Origin: Ktedonobacterales bacterium
GTDB taxonomy: Bacteria; Chloroflexota; Ktedonobacteria; Ktedonobacterales; DATBGS01
Direction of reading: 5' to 3'
Assembly: GCA_036557285.1 (NCBI GenBank)
Contig: DATBHW010000055.1
Location: 62,001-126,000 of the forward strand
DNA length: 64,000 nucleotides
Below are positions 20,272 through 27,850 of this stretch, in pieces. Position 1 is the stretch's first letter; the number at the start of each line of letters is the position of its first letter. The notes under the pieces were generated by a model. That model was not told the DNA's origin. It saw only the letters and a program-made list of their open reading frames with translations, and did not search any database. A program made the translations under genes and the position numbers.

Positions 20272-20332
20272 ACTTGTAGCGCCGCCTTCCAGGCGGCTAG
20301 CGACTAGCCGCCTGGAAGGCGGCGCTACAAGT
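20272..20332. repeat. perfect 29-bp inverted repeat made of two hairpin cores
   Basis: Positions 20272-20300 and 20304-20332 are exact reverse complements separated by CGA. Each arm itself contains the small hairpin GCCGCC-TTCCA-GGCGGC, so the locus can fold as one long stem or as two hairpins. The left flank (ACTAACTATCGGAGGTTGCC) resembles the end of the MITE-like copy at 6846. Confidence 0.85.
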
Positions 20333-20447
20333 AACACGCCTCGCCTGCCAACGCCTCATGTGTGGTGGAACTGCATCGCCGCAAGGCTTGTGCCATGTTC
20401 GCAAAGAGCGGTCTGATTATTGCTGAATGAGGGTTGCCAAGTTTTGC

Positions 20448-20551
20448 TAGCCGCCTGGAAGGCGGCGCTACATGCAGCCCCTCAGCCCCGCCGTGAGCCG
20501 CCAGGGACGGCGGCGCTACAGGCGGCTTGCCGCCGGGACGGCGGCGGTACG
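20448..20551. repeat. three further palindromic repeat cores
   Basis: Cores lie at 20448-20471 (CTAGCCGCCTGGAAGGCGGC), 20495-20520 and 20523-20551, all in the same orientation. With the 29-bp inverted repeat they fill the 500-base gap between gap and the gene at 20613. Confidence 0.75.
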
Positions 20552-20612
20552 GGTGGGATGCAGCCGGATGTATTCTGAGTGAGGCCAGACAGCAGGCAGA
20601 AAGCGTTGCCAT

Positions 20613-21848
20613 ATGTCTGATGAAGCCCAGGCGATGGCCGAGATACTGGTACAATCGAGCGAGGAGAAGAGTGCTTTGCAGCAAGCTCTCCTGGTAAGCG
20701 CGAGGCTCTTTACCAGGGACGTGCTGCGCTTTTCGCATGACTGGCAGGTACGCTGGATAGATGTTGCCGTAACACAGGAGTTGGCGGAGATCAGCGAGAC
20801 GCTTCTGGTCGCTCTGGCCGGGCTGGAGAGCGAGTTGATCCGCCCGGAAGGCCCGTCTCAGTTCCAGGTTTCCCAATTGCTGGGCGCGCTGCTGGGTATG
20901 CCAACAAACCCTGGCCCTGTGACCCGCTTGCAGGGACTGATCAAGGATGATCCGGCGACCATGTCGCTGGAAGACCAGCGCCTGCTGAGCGAGGCCGATA
21001 CGCTGTTTATTCAACTCGACGGTTTTCGCGCCCAATGGCAGGATTATCTCTCGCTGGCGACGGCAGTGGATCGGACGGGCGCTCGTAAGCGCACAGAGCC
21101 GCTGCTGCCGCCGCTGCCCCCCAACCGAAGGGGCCGCAGCGGCCTGGGAGCGGGAGCTGCGGAACAGCGCGCGCCCTTTCCGAGCTGGGACGCCGCGACG
21201 AGCGAGGCTTCGACTCCAGGGGCGTTTTCGCCGCCAGCCAGTTCGCCGCCGCCCGCCTGGCAAAACGCGGGTTTGCTCAGTGGGATGGGGGGTGTGCTGA
21301 AGGCGCTGCTGCCGTTCTTGCTGGCGCTGGTCGTGATTGTTTTCCTGTCGTATGTCGTGATCAGCCGCCTGCCGAAGACTGAGGGCCAGACATCGCCTGG
21401 TCGGACGCTTGCGACTGCGCTGTCCACGCCCACCGCCACGCCAGCCAGCCAGCCTTCCCCTCCTGCAAGCGCCACCAGCCAGCCTTCTCCGCAGCCTTCC
21501 CCCACTCCCACGCTTCAGCCGACGGCCACCACACCTGCCGGTCCCGCTCAGTTGAGCGTGAATCCGCCGCTGCTGGCGCTGCCATGCCCAGGGACGGGCG
21601 AGGCTCCGCTGCAACTGGCAAATACCGGCTCAGCGCCGCTCGACTGGCAGGCGACCGCTGCGGGCGCATCGGGGGGAGACGCTGGCATTCTGCTGGATGG
21701 CGCACCCAGCGAACAGGGGCATCTCAACCCCGGCGAGGTGGCCCAGATCAGCGTCACCGCCCAGACGACGACCGCCCAGGGGACGATTACGATTACCTCT
21801 TCGGGAGGCTCTGGCCCGGTGACGGTCAGTTTTCGGGTCAATTGCTGA
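20613..21848 (+). CDS. single-pass membrane protein with C-terminal BACON-like beta domain
   Basis: A 411-residue protein. Residues 1-155 are predicted helical and cytoplasmic (MSDEAQAMAEILVQSSEEKS; a long amphipathic domain). A Pro-rich segment, a transmembrane helix at about 226-252 (LLPFLLALVVIVFLSYVVIS) and a Ser/Pro/Thr linker follow. The final 100 residues (LSVNPPLLALPCPGTGEAPL, LQLANTGSAPLDWQATA) match the pattern of BACON/Ig-like extracellular modules and hold two Cys that could pair. It may link a cytoplasmic helical domain to the surface; function unknown. A minus-strand ORF across the same bases is a shadow. Confidence 0.7.
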   Translation: MSDEAQAMAEILVQSSEEKSALQQALLVSARLFTRDVLRFSHDWQVRWIDVAVTQELAEISETLLVALAGLESELIRPEGPSQFQVSQLLGALLGMPTNPGPVTRLQGLIKDDPATMSLEDQRLLSEADTLFIQLDGFRAQWQDYLSLATAVDRTGARKRTEPLLPPLPPNRRGRSGLGAGAAEQRAPFPSWDAATSEASTPGAFSPPASSPPPAWQNAGLLSGMGGVLKALLPFLLALVVIVFLSYVVISRLPKTEGQTSPGRTLATALSTPTATPASQPSPPASATSQPSPQPSPTPTLQPTATTPAGPAQLSVNPPLLALPCPGTGEAPLQLANTGSAPLDWQATAAGASGGDAGILLDGAPSEQGHLNPGEVAQISVTAQTTTAQGTITITSSGGSGPVTVSFRVNC

Positions 21849-21914
21849 GTGACCGTTTTTCTTAATAAAATGAGCAGGCGCGAATCAGAGAAGAAAATGC
21901 AATATCCGCGATTT

Positions 21915-22832
21915 CTAGAGCCGCTGCCCGAAGGCAAACACGACCGGCTGTGTGATGTTCAGGCGCAGCGTCTCGCTTCGCGCGCGCTCCAGAGTCTGGC
22001 GGTAGCTGGCTTCCGGCATAATCTGCGCCCGCGCCATGATGGGTTGAACGTTGGTCAGGATGGACAAGAGGTCTGTCGCCAGGAGCCGCTGCTGTCGTTG
22101 GGCCTGCCGCCCTGTTCCGGCCAGCGCGCGCCGCTCCTGAACATGCGCCAGGCCCGCCTCGTGTAAGTAGCGCGCGAGATAGGGGGCAGCGCCCGGATGC
22201 AAGCCGCGCGCGGCCATCAGCTGCTGCATTGCCTCCCACAGTGTATTGAACGCCTGGCTCTGGCTGGACGCGCTGCTCATATCGAAGTCCACCAGTTCCA
22301 CGTAGCCGCCTCTTCGGGTGACACGCGCCATCTCAGCGACGACAGCGGGCCAGCGGTCCATAGGCACGAAGGGGGAGATCGCTCGCGCGTGGGTAAAATC
22401 AAACGCTTCATCCTCGAACGGGAAGCGTTGGAAGGCATCGGCTTCCAGAAATGTGAAGTTGGGCGGGAACATGCCGCCAGGACCAAGCCGCGCCAGCGAG
22501 GCTTCCATCGGCGTGCGATCAATGTCGAAGCCGATGACCTGAGCCTGCTTGAACTCCAGGGCCATTTCGCGGCACCAGATGCCGGTGCCGCAGGCGACAT
22601 CGAGGATCTCGCGCGGCTGGCGCAGCCGCGCGAAGTAATTGCGACCAAGCAGCAGTTTGTAGAGATGGTGCTGAAGATCGAGCCGATCTCCCTCTGCTTT
22701 GTCTTTCGGCATGACATAAGGTGTGTTTGTAAGGATACGCCGCCCGCCGAGCCAGCCCTGGCTGTGCGATGCGCTGCCATCCGAGGCTTCCGCTTGCTGT
22801 GGGCTGCGCCGGAACCAACCAAAGAGACGCAT
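21915..22832 (-). CDS. class I SAM-dependent methyltransferase (paralog of 4873-5808)
   Basis: A 305-residue protein with motif I ILDVACGTGIWCREMALEF, VIGFDIDRTPMEASLARL, FTFLEADAFQRFPFEDEAFD and VTRRGGYVELVDFD. It shares its N-terminus MRLFGWFRR and the block PKDKAEGDRLDLQHHLYKLL with the gene 17 kb away. It lies 42 nt downstream of the WD40 gene and is probably co-transcribed with it; its sister gene has no WD40 partner. Confidence 0.88.
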   Translation of the reverse strand: MRLFGWFRRSPQQAEASDGSASHSQGWLGGRRILTNTPYVMPKDKAEGDRLDLQHHLYKLLLGRNYFARLRQPREILDVACGTGIWCREMALEFKQAQVIGFDIDRTPMEASLARLGPGGMFPPNFTFLEADAFQRFPFEDEAFDFTHARAISPFVPMDRWPAVVAEMARVTRRGGYVELVDFDMSSASSQSQAFNTLWEAMQQLMAARGLHPGAAPYLARYLHEAGLAHVQERRALAGTGRQAQRQQRLLATDLLSILTNVQPIMARAQIMPEASYRQTLERARSETLRLNITQPVVFAFGQRL

Positions 22833-22874
22833 GAGATCACCAGTCCTTTCTTCACAGAGAGGTTTTTGCGCTGC

Positions 22875-23969
22875 TCATGGTTCAACGCTGACAGACCAGA
22901 GGCGCACTGTCCCGTCGTGGCTTCCCGTTGCCAGCAGGAGGATGTTCGCGTCGGTGAGTTGTGGGGAGAGGGTTCCCAAGGTTCTGGTCGTTTGCAGCGA
23001 AAACGCTACAGCGGACACCGCCCCTTCGTGGCCTGAAGCGGTTGCGACTGAGCGCCCGGTTTCAACGACCCAGAGCCGCGCTGTGCTGTCTTCATTTCCG
23101 GTTGTCAGCAGGCGGCTGTCGGGGCTAAAGGCCAGGCTGAGGACGCCGCCCCTGGGTCCGGCCAGGCGGCGATACAGTTGCCCGTCCTGCATCCCCCAAA
23201 TCTGGACTTCCCCGGTTTCCAGGCCGCAGGCCAGCCAGCGCCCGTTTGGGCTGAAGGCCACGCTTGTGACCCATTCCTGGGATTGAAACAGGGTTGTCAG
23301 CGGGCGTCCCTCTGGCGATTGCCAGAGACGAACCGTCCCATCTTGCGAGGCGGTGGCGAGTATCTGACCAGCGGGATGGAAGGCGATGCTCTCCACCACG
23401 TCGGTATGGCCTTTGAGGGCGATTGACGGGCTGCCGATGGTAATGCCCCGCAGATAGGCGCTGCCATCGAGAGAACTGGTGGCGAGCATCTGCCCATCTG
23501 GGCTGAAAGCAGCGGCGAGGATAGCAAAACGGTGGCTGTTGGGCCGTTGCAGCGGTTTCCAGGCGCGTGTGTCCCACAGCCAGAGGGTTCCGTTGCCATC
23601 TCCACCCGCCAGCAGCCGCCCATCGGGGCTACAGGCGATGGCCGAAAGGCTGGTGTTATGCAGCTTGACAAGGAGTTGCGCGCTGCCTGTTCCCAGTTCC
23701 CAAAGCTGCACCGCGCCGCTGCCGCTGGTGGTTGCTATTATCGAGAGGGAGGGGTGAAAGGCGGCCCCAAGCACCTGATCTCCAGGGTTGCCAAGTTTGC
23801 GTATCAGGTAAAGGTGAACTTGCTCCGGAGGAGGAACCGGGCGGTTTTGCACGGGTGCGCCTCCTTGCCAATGGCCGCTGAATCGTCGCCTGGAGTTTTT
23901 CCGAGACGGGAAACGGGCGCTCTCTCTTCGGTCTACCGGATGTGTCCAAAACACATCATTTCTCTGCAC
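22875..23969 (-). CDS. WD40-repeat protein, single seven-bladed propeller
   Basis: A 364-residue protein with seven WD units ending in VQLWEL, LWLWDT, AYLRGI, VRLWQS, VQIWGM, ARLWVV and VRLWSV, each preceded by (A/S)FSPDGR-type turns. About 60 N-terminal residues are basic and without signal peptide, so it is cytoplasmic. The GTG start at 23969 is only about 7 nt after a TATACT -10, so the mRNA may be leaderless. WD40 propellers are scaffolds; the neighbour methyltransferase is a candidate partner. No kinase, caspase or nucleotide-binding domain is fused, unlike many bacterial WD40 proteins. Confidence 0.85.
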   Translation of the reverse strand: MQRNDVFWTHPVDRRESARFPSRKNSRRRFSGHWQGGAPVQNRPVPPPEQVHLYLIRKLGNPGDQVLGAAFHPSLSIIATTSGSGAVQLWELGTGSAQLLVKLHNTSLSAIACSPDGRLLAGGDGNGTLWLWDTRAWKPLQRPNSHRFAILAAAFSPDGQMLATSSLDGSAYLRGITIGSPSIALKGHTDVVESIAFHPAGQILATASQDGTVRLWQSPEGRPLTTLFQSQEWVTSVAFSPNGRWLACGLETGEVQIWGMQDGQLYRRLAGPRGGVLSLAFSPDSRLLTTGNEDSTARLWVVETGRSVATASGHEGAVSAVAFSLQTTRTLGTLSPQLTDANILLLATGSHDGTVRLWSVSVEP

Positions 23970-23976
23970 CAGAGAA

Positions 23977-24007
23977 AGTATAACAAGGAGGACCGGGTGG
24001 TTGTCAA
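23977..24007 (-). promoter_or_regulatory. promoter of the WD40-methyltransferase operon
   Basis: On the minus strand TTGACA (24007-24002) and TATACT (23982-23977) are 19 nt apart. Both boxes are strong, but the spacer is 2 nt longer than optimal. Confidence 0.55.
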
Positions 24008-24032
24008 GGCTTTTGCCTGGTTGTGTAACAGA

Positions 24033-25400
24033 TCAGGCGCGCTCTTTTGGGGGTATGAACCGGCGTATCGCCGGAACCAGCGCGGAAAAGAGGCTCGCGC
24101 TGCCTATGACGATTGCGCCGCCGATGACGGCAGCAATGGGCGCGGCGGAGAAGTTTGCCAGCGTGCCTGCCTCGAATTGTCCGAGCATGGGGCCGCCGAT
24201 GGCAAACACGGCGTTGACCGAACTGACCCGCCCGCGAAAATCATCGGGGGTGCCAAGCTGCACAATGGCGCTGCGCAAGACGGTGCTGACCATATCTGCC
24301 GCGCCCGCAGCGGCCAGGAAAAAGATGCCAAATGCAAACGACCAGGATGATAACCCGAAGAGGAGGATGCAAAGCCCATAGGCCGCGATGGCGAGCAAGA
24401 TGCCCAGCCCCTGGCGGCGCCAGCGTCCGATGGGACCAGCGAGGAAGACAGCCAGGACGGCGCCAATGCCTGTGGCGGCGAGCAGCAAGCCCAATCCCTG
24501 CGGCCCGACATGATAGATGTTGGCGGCGTAGATGGGCAGCAGGCTGCGTGTGGAGCCAAAGAACATGGCGCAGAAGTCCAGCAGCATGACGGAGAGAATG
24601 ACCGGATGCCGCCGCAGAAACCGCATTCCCTCTACCAGCGATTGCAGGCCCGGCGCGGCGCGGTCTTTGCCGGGTCGGCCATCGGCGCGCATGAGCAGCA
24701 GGGCAACGATGACGCAGCCATAGGAGGCGACATCAAACCAGTACGTGCCTGCTACACCCAACGTGGCAATGGCGAGGCCGCCCAGCGTTGGCCCGACGAT
24801 GGTTGCCAGATTGAACATAAGCATATTGAGCGAGTAGGCGTTGGTAAGCTGCTCGTTGGGGACGATCTTGGAGATGAGCGTCTGGCGCGTGGGGTAATCG
24901 AACGAACCGGCTGCCGAGGAGATAAAGGCGATGGCGTAGATCATCGGGACGGTAATCAGGTTGAAGATGGTCAAAAGCGCCAGCGTGACGGAGCAGAGCG
25001 CCAGCGTAATCTCTGTGAGCATGAGCAGCTTGCGACGATCAAAGGCATCGGCGACCACGCCGCTCACCAATGAGAAGGCCATCGTGGGGATGGCCTGGAA
25101 TAAGCCCAGCGCGCCCAACTGGAAGGCTGAGCCGCTGAGCAGAAAGACCTGCCAGGCAACGGCCACGACGCGCATCTGTGTCCCTGCCTGGGAGATGAGC
25201 AGACCGGTCCAGAGCAGGCGGAAATCACGGTAGGCCAGCGCCCCCCAGGGGCCAGCAGCGACAAAGCGGGAAAATGCCTGATTGCTCAGCCGCCGCAGCG
25301 CGCCGCGCGGCTGTGTGGCTGGCCTGGCTAAATTAGGGTCGGCTTGAACTTCGGGTTGCGCTTCAGTGGATGAAAGATTCTCGTTTACGTTAGCGGACAT
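24033..25400 (-). CDS. major facilitator superfamily exporter (MFS_3/EntS-like)
   Basis: A 455-residue transporter with about 12 transmembrane helices. A soluble N-terminus with FVAAGPWGALAYRDFRLLWT, then the GLLISQAGTQMRVVAVAWQV helix and SLVSGVVADAFDRRKLLMLT carry the MFS motif-A loop (G-V-x-AD-x-x-DRR). This subfamily includes enterobactin and macrolide exporters. The ATG at 25400 has no Shine-Dalgarno and lies 9 nt from the TATACT box, suggesting a leaderless mRNA; an in-frame GTG at 25415 lies inside that box. A palindromic operator-like sequence covers the promoter. Confidence 0.9.
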   Translation of the reverse strand: MSANVNENLSSTEAQPEVQADPNLARPATQPRGALRRLSNQAFSRFVAAGPWGALAYRDFRLLWTGLLISQAGTQMRVVAVAWQVFLLSGSAFQLGALGLFQAIPTMAFSLVSGVVADAFDRRKLLMLTEITLALCSVTLALLTIFNLITVPMIYAIAFISSAAGSFDYPTRQTLISKIVPNEQLTNAYSLNMLMFNLATIVGPTLGGLAIATLGVAGTYWFDVASYGCVIVALLLMRADGRPGKDRAAPGLQSLVEGMRFLRRHPVILSVMLLDFCAMFFGSTRSLLPIYAANIYHVGPQGLGLLLAATGIGAVLAVFLAGPIGRWRRQGLGILLAIAAYGLCILLFGLSSWSFAFGIFFLAAAGAADMVSTVLRSAIVQLGTPDDFRGRVSSVNAVFAIGGPMLGQFEAGTLANFSAAPIAAVIGGAIVIGSASLFSALVPAIRRFIPPKERA

Positions 25401-25403
25401 ATT

Positions 25404-25419
25404 GATAGTATACACTATC
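25404..25419 (-). promoter_or_regulatory. palindromic operator candidate over the MFS promoter
   Basis: GATAGTATACACTATC has 6-bp inverted arms (GATAGT/ACTATC) around ATAC. Its minus-strand reading contains TATACT, which is placed as the -10 box 9 nt from the ATG. A repressor bound here would block transcription of the exporter. No regulator gene is adjacent. Confidence 0.55.
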
Positions 25420-25452
25420 CAGGCAGCTCCGCTCAGGCCAGGGCTATCTCAA

Positions 25453-25657
25453 GTTCCACCAGATAGGAGGTGTTGGCGGGCGCACGTTCGCGCTGGCGCA
25501 GCGGTAGCCGTCTGGAAGACGGCGCTACAAGTGGCTGGATGCTAGCCTGCTGGTCAGGTGGCCTGGAGGGCGAACACTCGCGCTGGCGCAGCGGTGGCCG
25601 CCAGGATGGCGGCGCTACAAGTGGCTGGCCGCCAGGGACGGCGGCGCTACAAGTGAC
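25453..25657. repeat. palindromic repeat cluster with one MITE-like end
   Basis: GTTCCACCAGATAGGAGG at 25453-25470 resembles the outer end of the copy at 6846. Cores follow at 25507-25531 (GCCGTCTGGAAGACGGCGC), 25598-25621 and 25628-25655, the last two ending GGCGGCGCTACAAGTG. The shared GCGCTGGCGCAGCGG module appears twice. Confidence 0.7.
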
Positions 25658-25708
25658 GCCAGCGCGCTACGGTAAAAATACGTAGAAGAAAGAAGAAAGA
25701 TGCTTCTG

Positions 25709-25815
25709 ATGCAGGTCGTTCGTTTCTATGAATGTGGCGGACCAGATGCGCTGCGATTGGAAACATTGTGTTGCTCTGCCACCAGATGTAGGAGGCGCTG
25801 GTGGTCGGGAGACGA
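25709..25815 (+). pseudogene. remnant of a quinone oxidoreductase (MDR family) N-terminus
   Basis: MQVVRFYECGGPDALRLETL closely resembles the first residues of zinc-independent MDR quinone oxidoreductases (pattern M-x-A-(I/V)-x-F-x-x-x-GG-P-x-x-L-x-x-E). Shifting one frame near 25768 continues VALPPDVGGAGGR, like the V-P-x-P-x-x-G-x-G-E-V stretch that follows in the family. No catalytic or Rossmann region remains. The frame then runs into the next gene, whose own start is clear. Confidence 0.5.
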
Positions 25816-25828
25816 GGAGGGGAAGATT

Positions 25829-27460
25829 ATGGTTCAGACTCTAAAGCGTGTCTATCTCTATACCGCAGCGACGTTTGCGCTGCTCTTTACGGCAGTCATG
25901 ACCATTATCCTGTTGATTGATCTGTTTCATTTTGCTGGCCTGCTGCCTCATGATGAGTTTTTTACCCCGCCATCACCGACCAGTCAGCAGATCGAGCAAA
26001 GCGTGGTCCTCTTTCTGGTCACGGTGGTTTTAGTGGGGGTGCTTTTTGGTGGGGGACATTACTGGCTGATTCGCCGCGACGCGCGCAGCGATCCGGGGGC
26101 CGATGCTGGTCCGACGCGCCATGTGTTCCTTAATGGGCTGATGGCGCTGGCCGCGCTGATTGCCGTACCCGCAGGAGTATCCGTGCTCTCGGAAATAGAT
26201 CAGAGCGACAACTTTGTAGATATAGCGGCTCCGCTCGCCTTTGCGCTTGTTGCTGCGCTGGTCTTTTTGCTGGTATTTCTGGAACGCGGGCGGGTCAATC
26301 CTGCTGGTCGCGCCGCCCCAATCATCCGCCAGATTGGCGAAGATGGGGTGCAGGCCATTTTGCTCATTATTGCCAGCGCCGCTTTCTTCGCCACCATCAG
26401 CGCCGTGATTCGGTGGGCATTGGTGAATGGCAATGTCGTGCCACAGCCCGAATGCTTTCAGTTCTTCGACAGCCCCACCGGCACGTCTGTGGCCTGCCCA
26501 CCGCTGCCGCTTCTTTCGCCAATCCTGACGGCGCTCTTTGCCACAGCGGCCTGGGGTCTGTACGTGTGGCTGGGGGCGTGGAGTCGGGGAGCGGTGTTGC
26601 AGCGCATCGTGTGGTATGGGGCGCTGGGTTATGGGCTGATCTGGCTCCTGTATGGTATCGCGCAAGGCGTCTATACCTCCATCGCGTCCCTGTTTGGCGA
26701 TGGGAACGCCTGGCAAGAGGCGCTCGATAGCTCGCTCGCCTTTGTCGGGACGCTGCTTACTGGCCTGCTGATTACGGTACCATATGCCTTGTGGATACGG
26801 CGCATGGCCGCGCGGATGCCTCAACTTCGGGAAGCTATTCAGCAAGGGCTGCTGGCGATTCCTGCCGCATTGAGCGCGGGCTTTTTCCTGGTTGGAGTCA
26901 TTCTGATCGTGGCTGGTCTGGTCGAGCGCGTGATTCCTGATGGCAATCCGCCGAGCGCAGACGATTGGGCAGGAGCGGTTGGCGTGGTGGTCGCGGGGGT
27001 GCTGTATCCTATCCTCTGGCTGCGGCTGCGGCGCGTGTCCGATCCGGCCCAGGGCGGGCCAACCATCCCGCGCCGCGTCTACGTGCTGACGCTGCTGGCT
27101 GTCACGGCTATTGGCGCGCTGATTGCTGCGGTGTTTCTGATCTATCAGATCGTGGCAAGCGTGCTGGGCCTGCCTGCGGCCAGCCCCCAGTCAGCGCGCC
27201 AGAGCGCGGTTGTTCTGCTGGTGTTGGGCGCGACGGCGTTGTATCACCTGTGGCAGTTGCGCGCCGATCTGCGCGTGAGCCACGCGCGCGCCGCTGCGGC
27301 GCAGCCGGTCCCAGCGCCCGCGCCTGCCACGCTGGTGGAACTGGCGCAGCCGCCAACCGGCGCGCCGGAAACGCTCGAAGCTATTTTGCAGCGCGTGTAT
27401 GCGGGCGCGCTTGATCCGTCCGGCGCGGCGGAGCGCATTCGACGCCTGCCTCACCTGTAG
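25829..27460 (+). CDS. multi-pass membrane protein, DUF5671-like
   Basis: A 543-residue protein with about 12 hydrophobic helices arranged as repeated modules. Each starts with a basic-aromatic motif (KRVYLYTAATFALLFTAVM near residue 6, RRVYVLTLLAVTAIGALIAA near 415) of the type annotated as DUF5671 in Chloroflexota. A short cytoplasmic C-terminal domain (about 500-543) contains TLEAILQRVYAGALDPSGAA. Function unknown. GAGGAGGGG lies 6 nt before the ATG at 25829; a longer in-frame reading from 25700 includes the MDR remnant and is rejected. Confidence 0.75.
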   Translation: MVQTLKRVYLYTAATFALLFTAVMTIILLIDLFHFAGLLPHDEFFTPPSPTSQQIEQSVVLFLVTVVLVGVLFGGGHYWLIRRDARSDPGADAGPTRHVFLNGLMALAALIAVPAGVSVLSEIDQSDNFVDIAAPLAFALVAALVFLLVFLERGRVNPAGRAAPIIRQIGEDGVQAILLIIASAAFFATISAVIRWALVNGNVVPQPECFQFFDSPTGTSVACPPLPLLSPILTALFATAAWGLYVWLGAWSRGAVLQRIVWYGALGYGLIWLLYGIAQGVYTSIASLFGDGNAWQEALDSSLAFVGTLLTGLLITVPYALWIRRMAARMPQLREAIQQGLLAIPAALSAGFFLVGVILIVAGLVERVIPDGNPPSADDWAGAVGVVVAGVLYPILWLRLRRVSDPAQGGPTIPRRVYVLTLLAVTAIGALIAAVFLIYQIVASVLGLPAASPQSARQSAVVLLVLGATALYHLWQLRADLRVSHARAAAAQPVPAPAPATLVELAQPPTGAPETLEAILQRVYAGALDPSGAAERIRRLPHL

Positions 27461-27476
27461 CAACATCTGAACATCA

Positions 27477-27524
27477 GGGGCATCAGACGTGCAAGCCAGG
27501 ATGCAGCAGGTCTGATGCCCCTTT
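27477..27524 (+). terminator. hairpin terminator after the DUF5671-like gene
   Basis: GGGGCATCAGAC (27477-27488) pairs perfectly with GTCTGATGCCCC (27510-27521) followed by TTTC. The stem is long, the loop 21 nt and the U-tract short. Confidence 0.65.
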
Positions 27525-27533
27525 CTGGTGTGT

Positions 27534-27663
27534 GGTTCCACCAATGATCGGGGGTTGCCGTTGTAGCGCCGCCGTCTCGGCGGCTCACCGCTGCGCCAGG
27601 GCGAGCGTTGACCGCCGGGGCGGCGGCGCTACGGGTTGGCCGCCGGGACGGCGGCTGGCGGTA
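27534..27663. repeat. MITE-like copy with intact left end
   Basis: GGTTCCACCAATGATCGGGG (27534-27553) is followed by TTGCCGTTGTAGCGCCGCC, the shared internal module and two inverted cores (GCCGGGGCGGCGGCGCTACG; GCCGCCGGGACGGCGGC). The right outer end is missing. Confidence 0.7.
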
Positions 27664-27703
27664 CAGGCGGCCTGCGTGTGCGCAAACCTTCCGCCAGAGG
27701 GAG

Positions 27704-27709
27704 TATAAT
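27704..27709 (+). promoter_or_regulatory. -10 box upstream of ppk1
   Basis: A perfect TATAAT with no clear -35 at 17 nt. It would give a leader of about 135 nt to the ppk1 ATG. Confidence 0.4.
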
Positions 27710-27850
27710 GAAAGTGTCCATGTTTTGCGTCAGGTCATTGCTGGTGGGCAGGCTTGCCGTGTGAAGCTATCTATCGTTAAAGCGATCTCCTGGCAGCCTC
27801 GTCAAATCCTCGTGTGGTGAGTGGTCGCCTGCTAGCAAGTGGGGAGCGTT

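Noticed and set aside
20325-21614. 429-residue minus-strand ORF
   Set aside because: It lies opposite the 20613-21848 gene, is rich in Arg/Gln/Gly without domain signs and reads through palindromic repeats.
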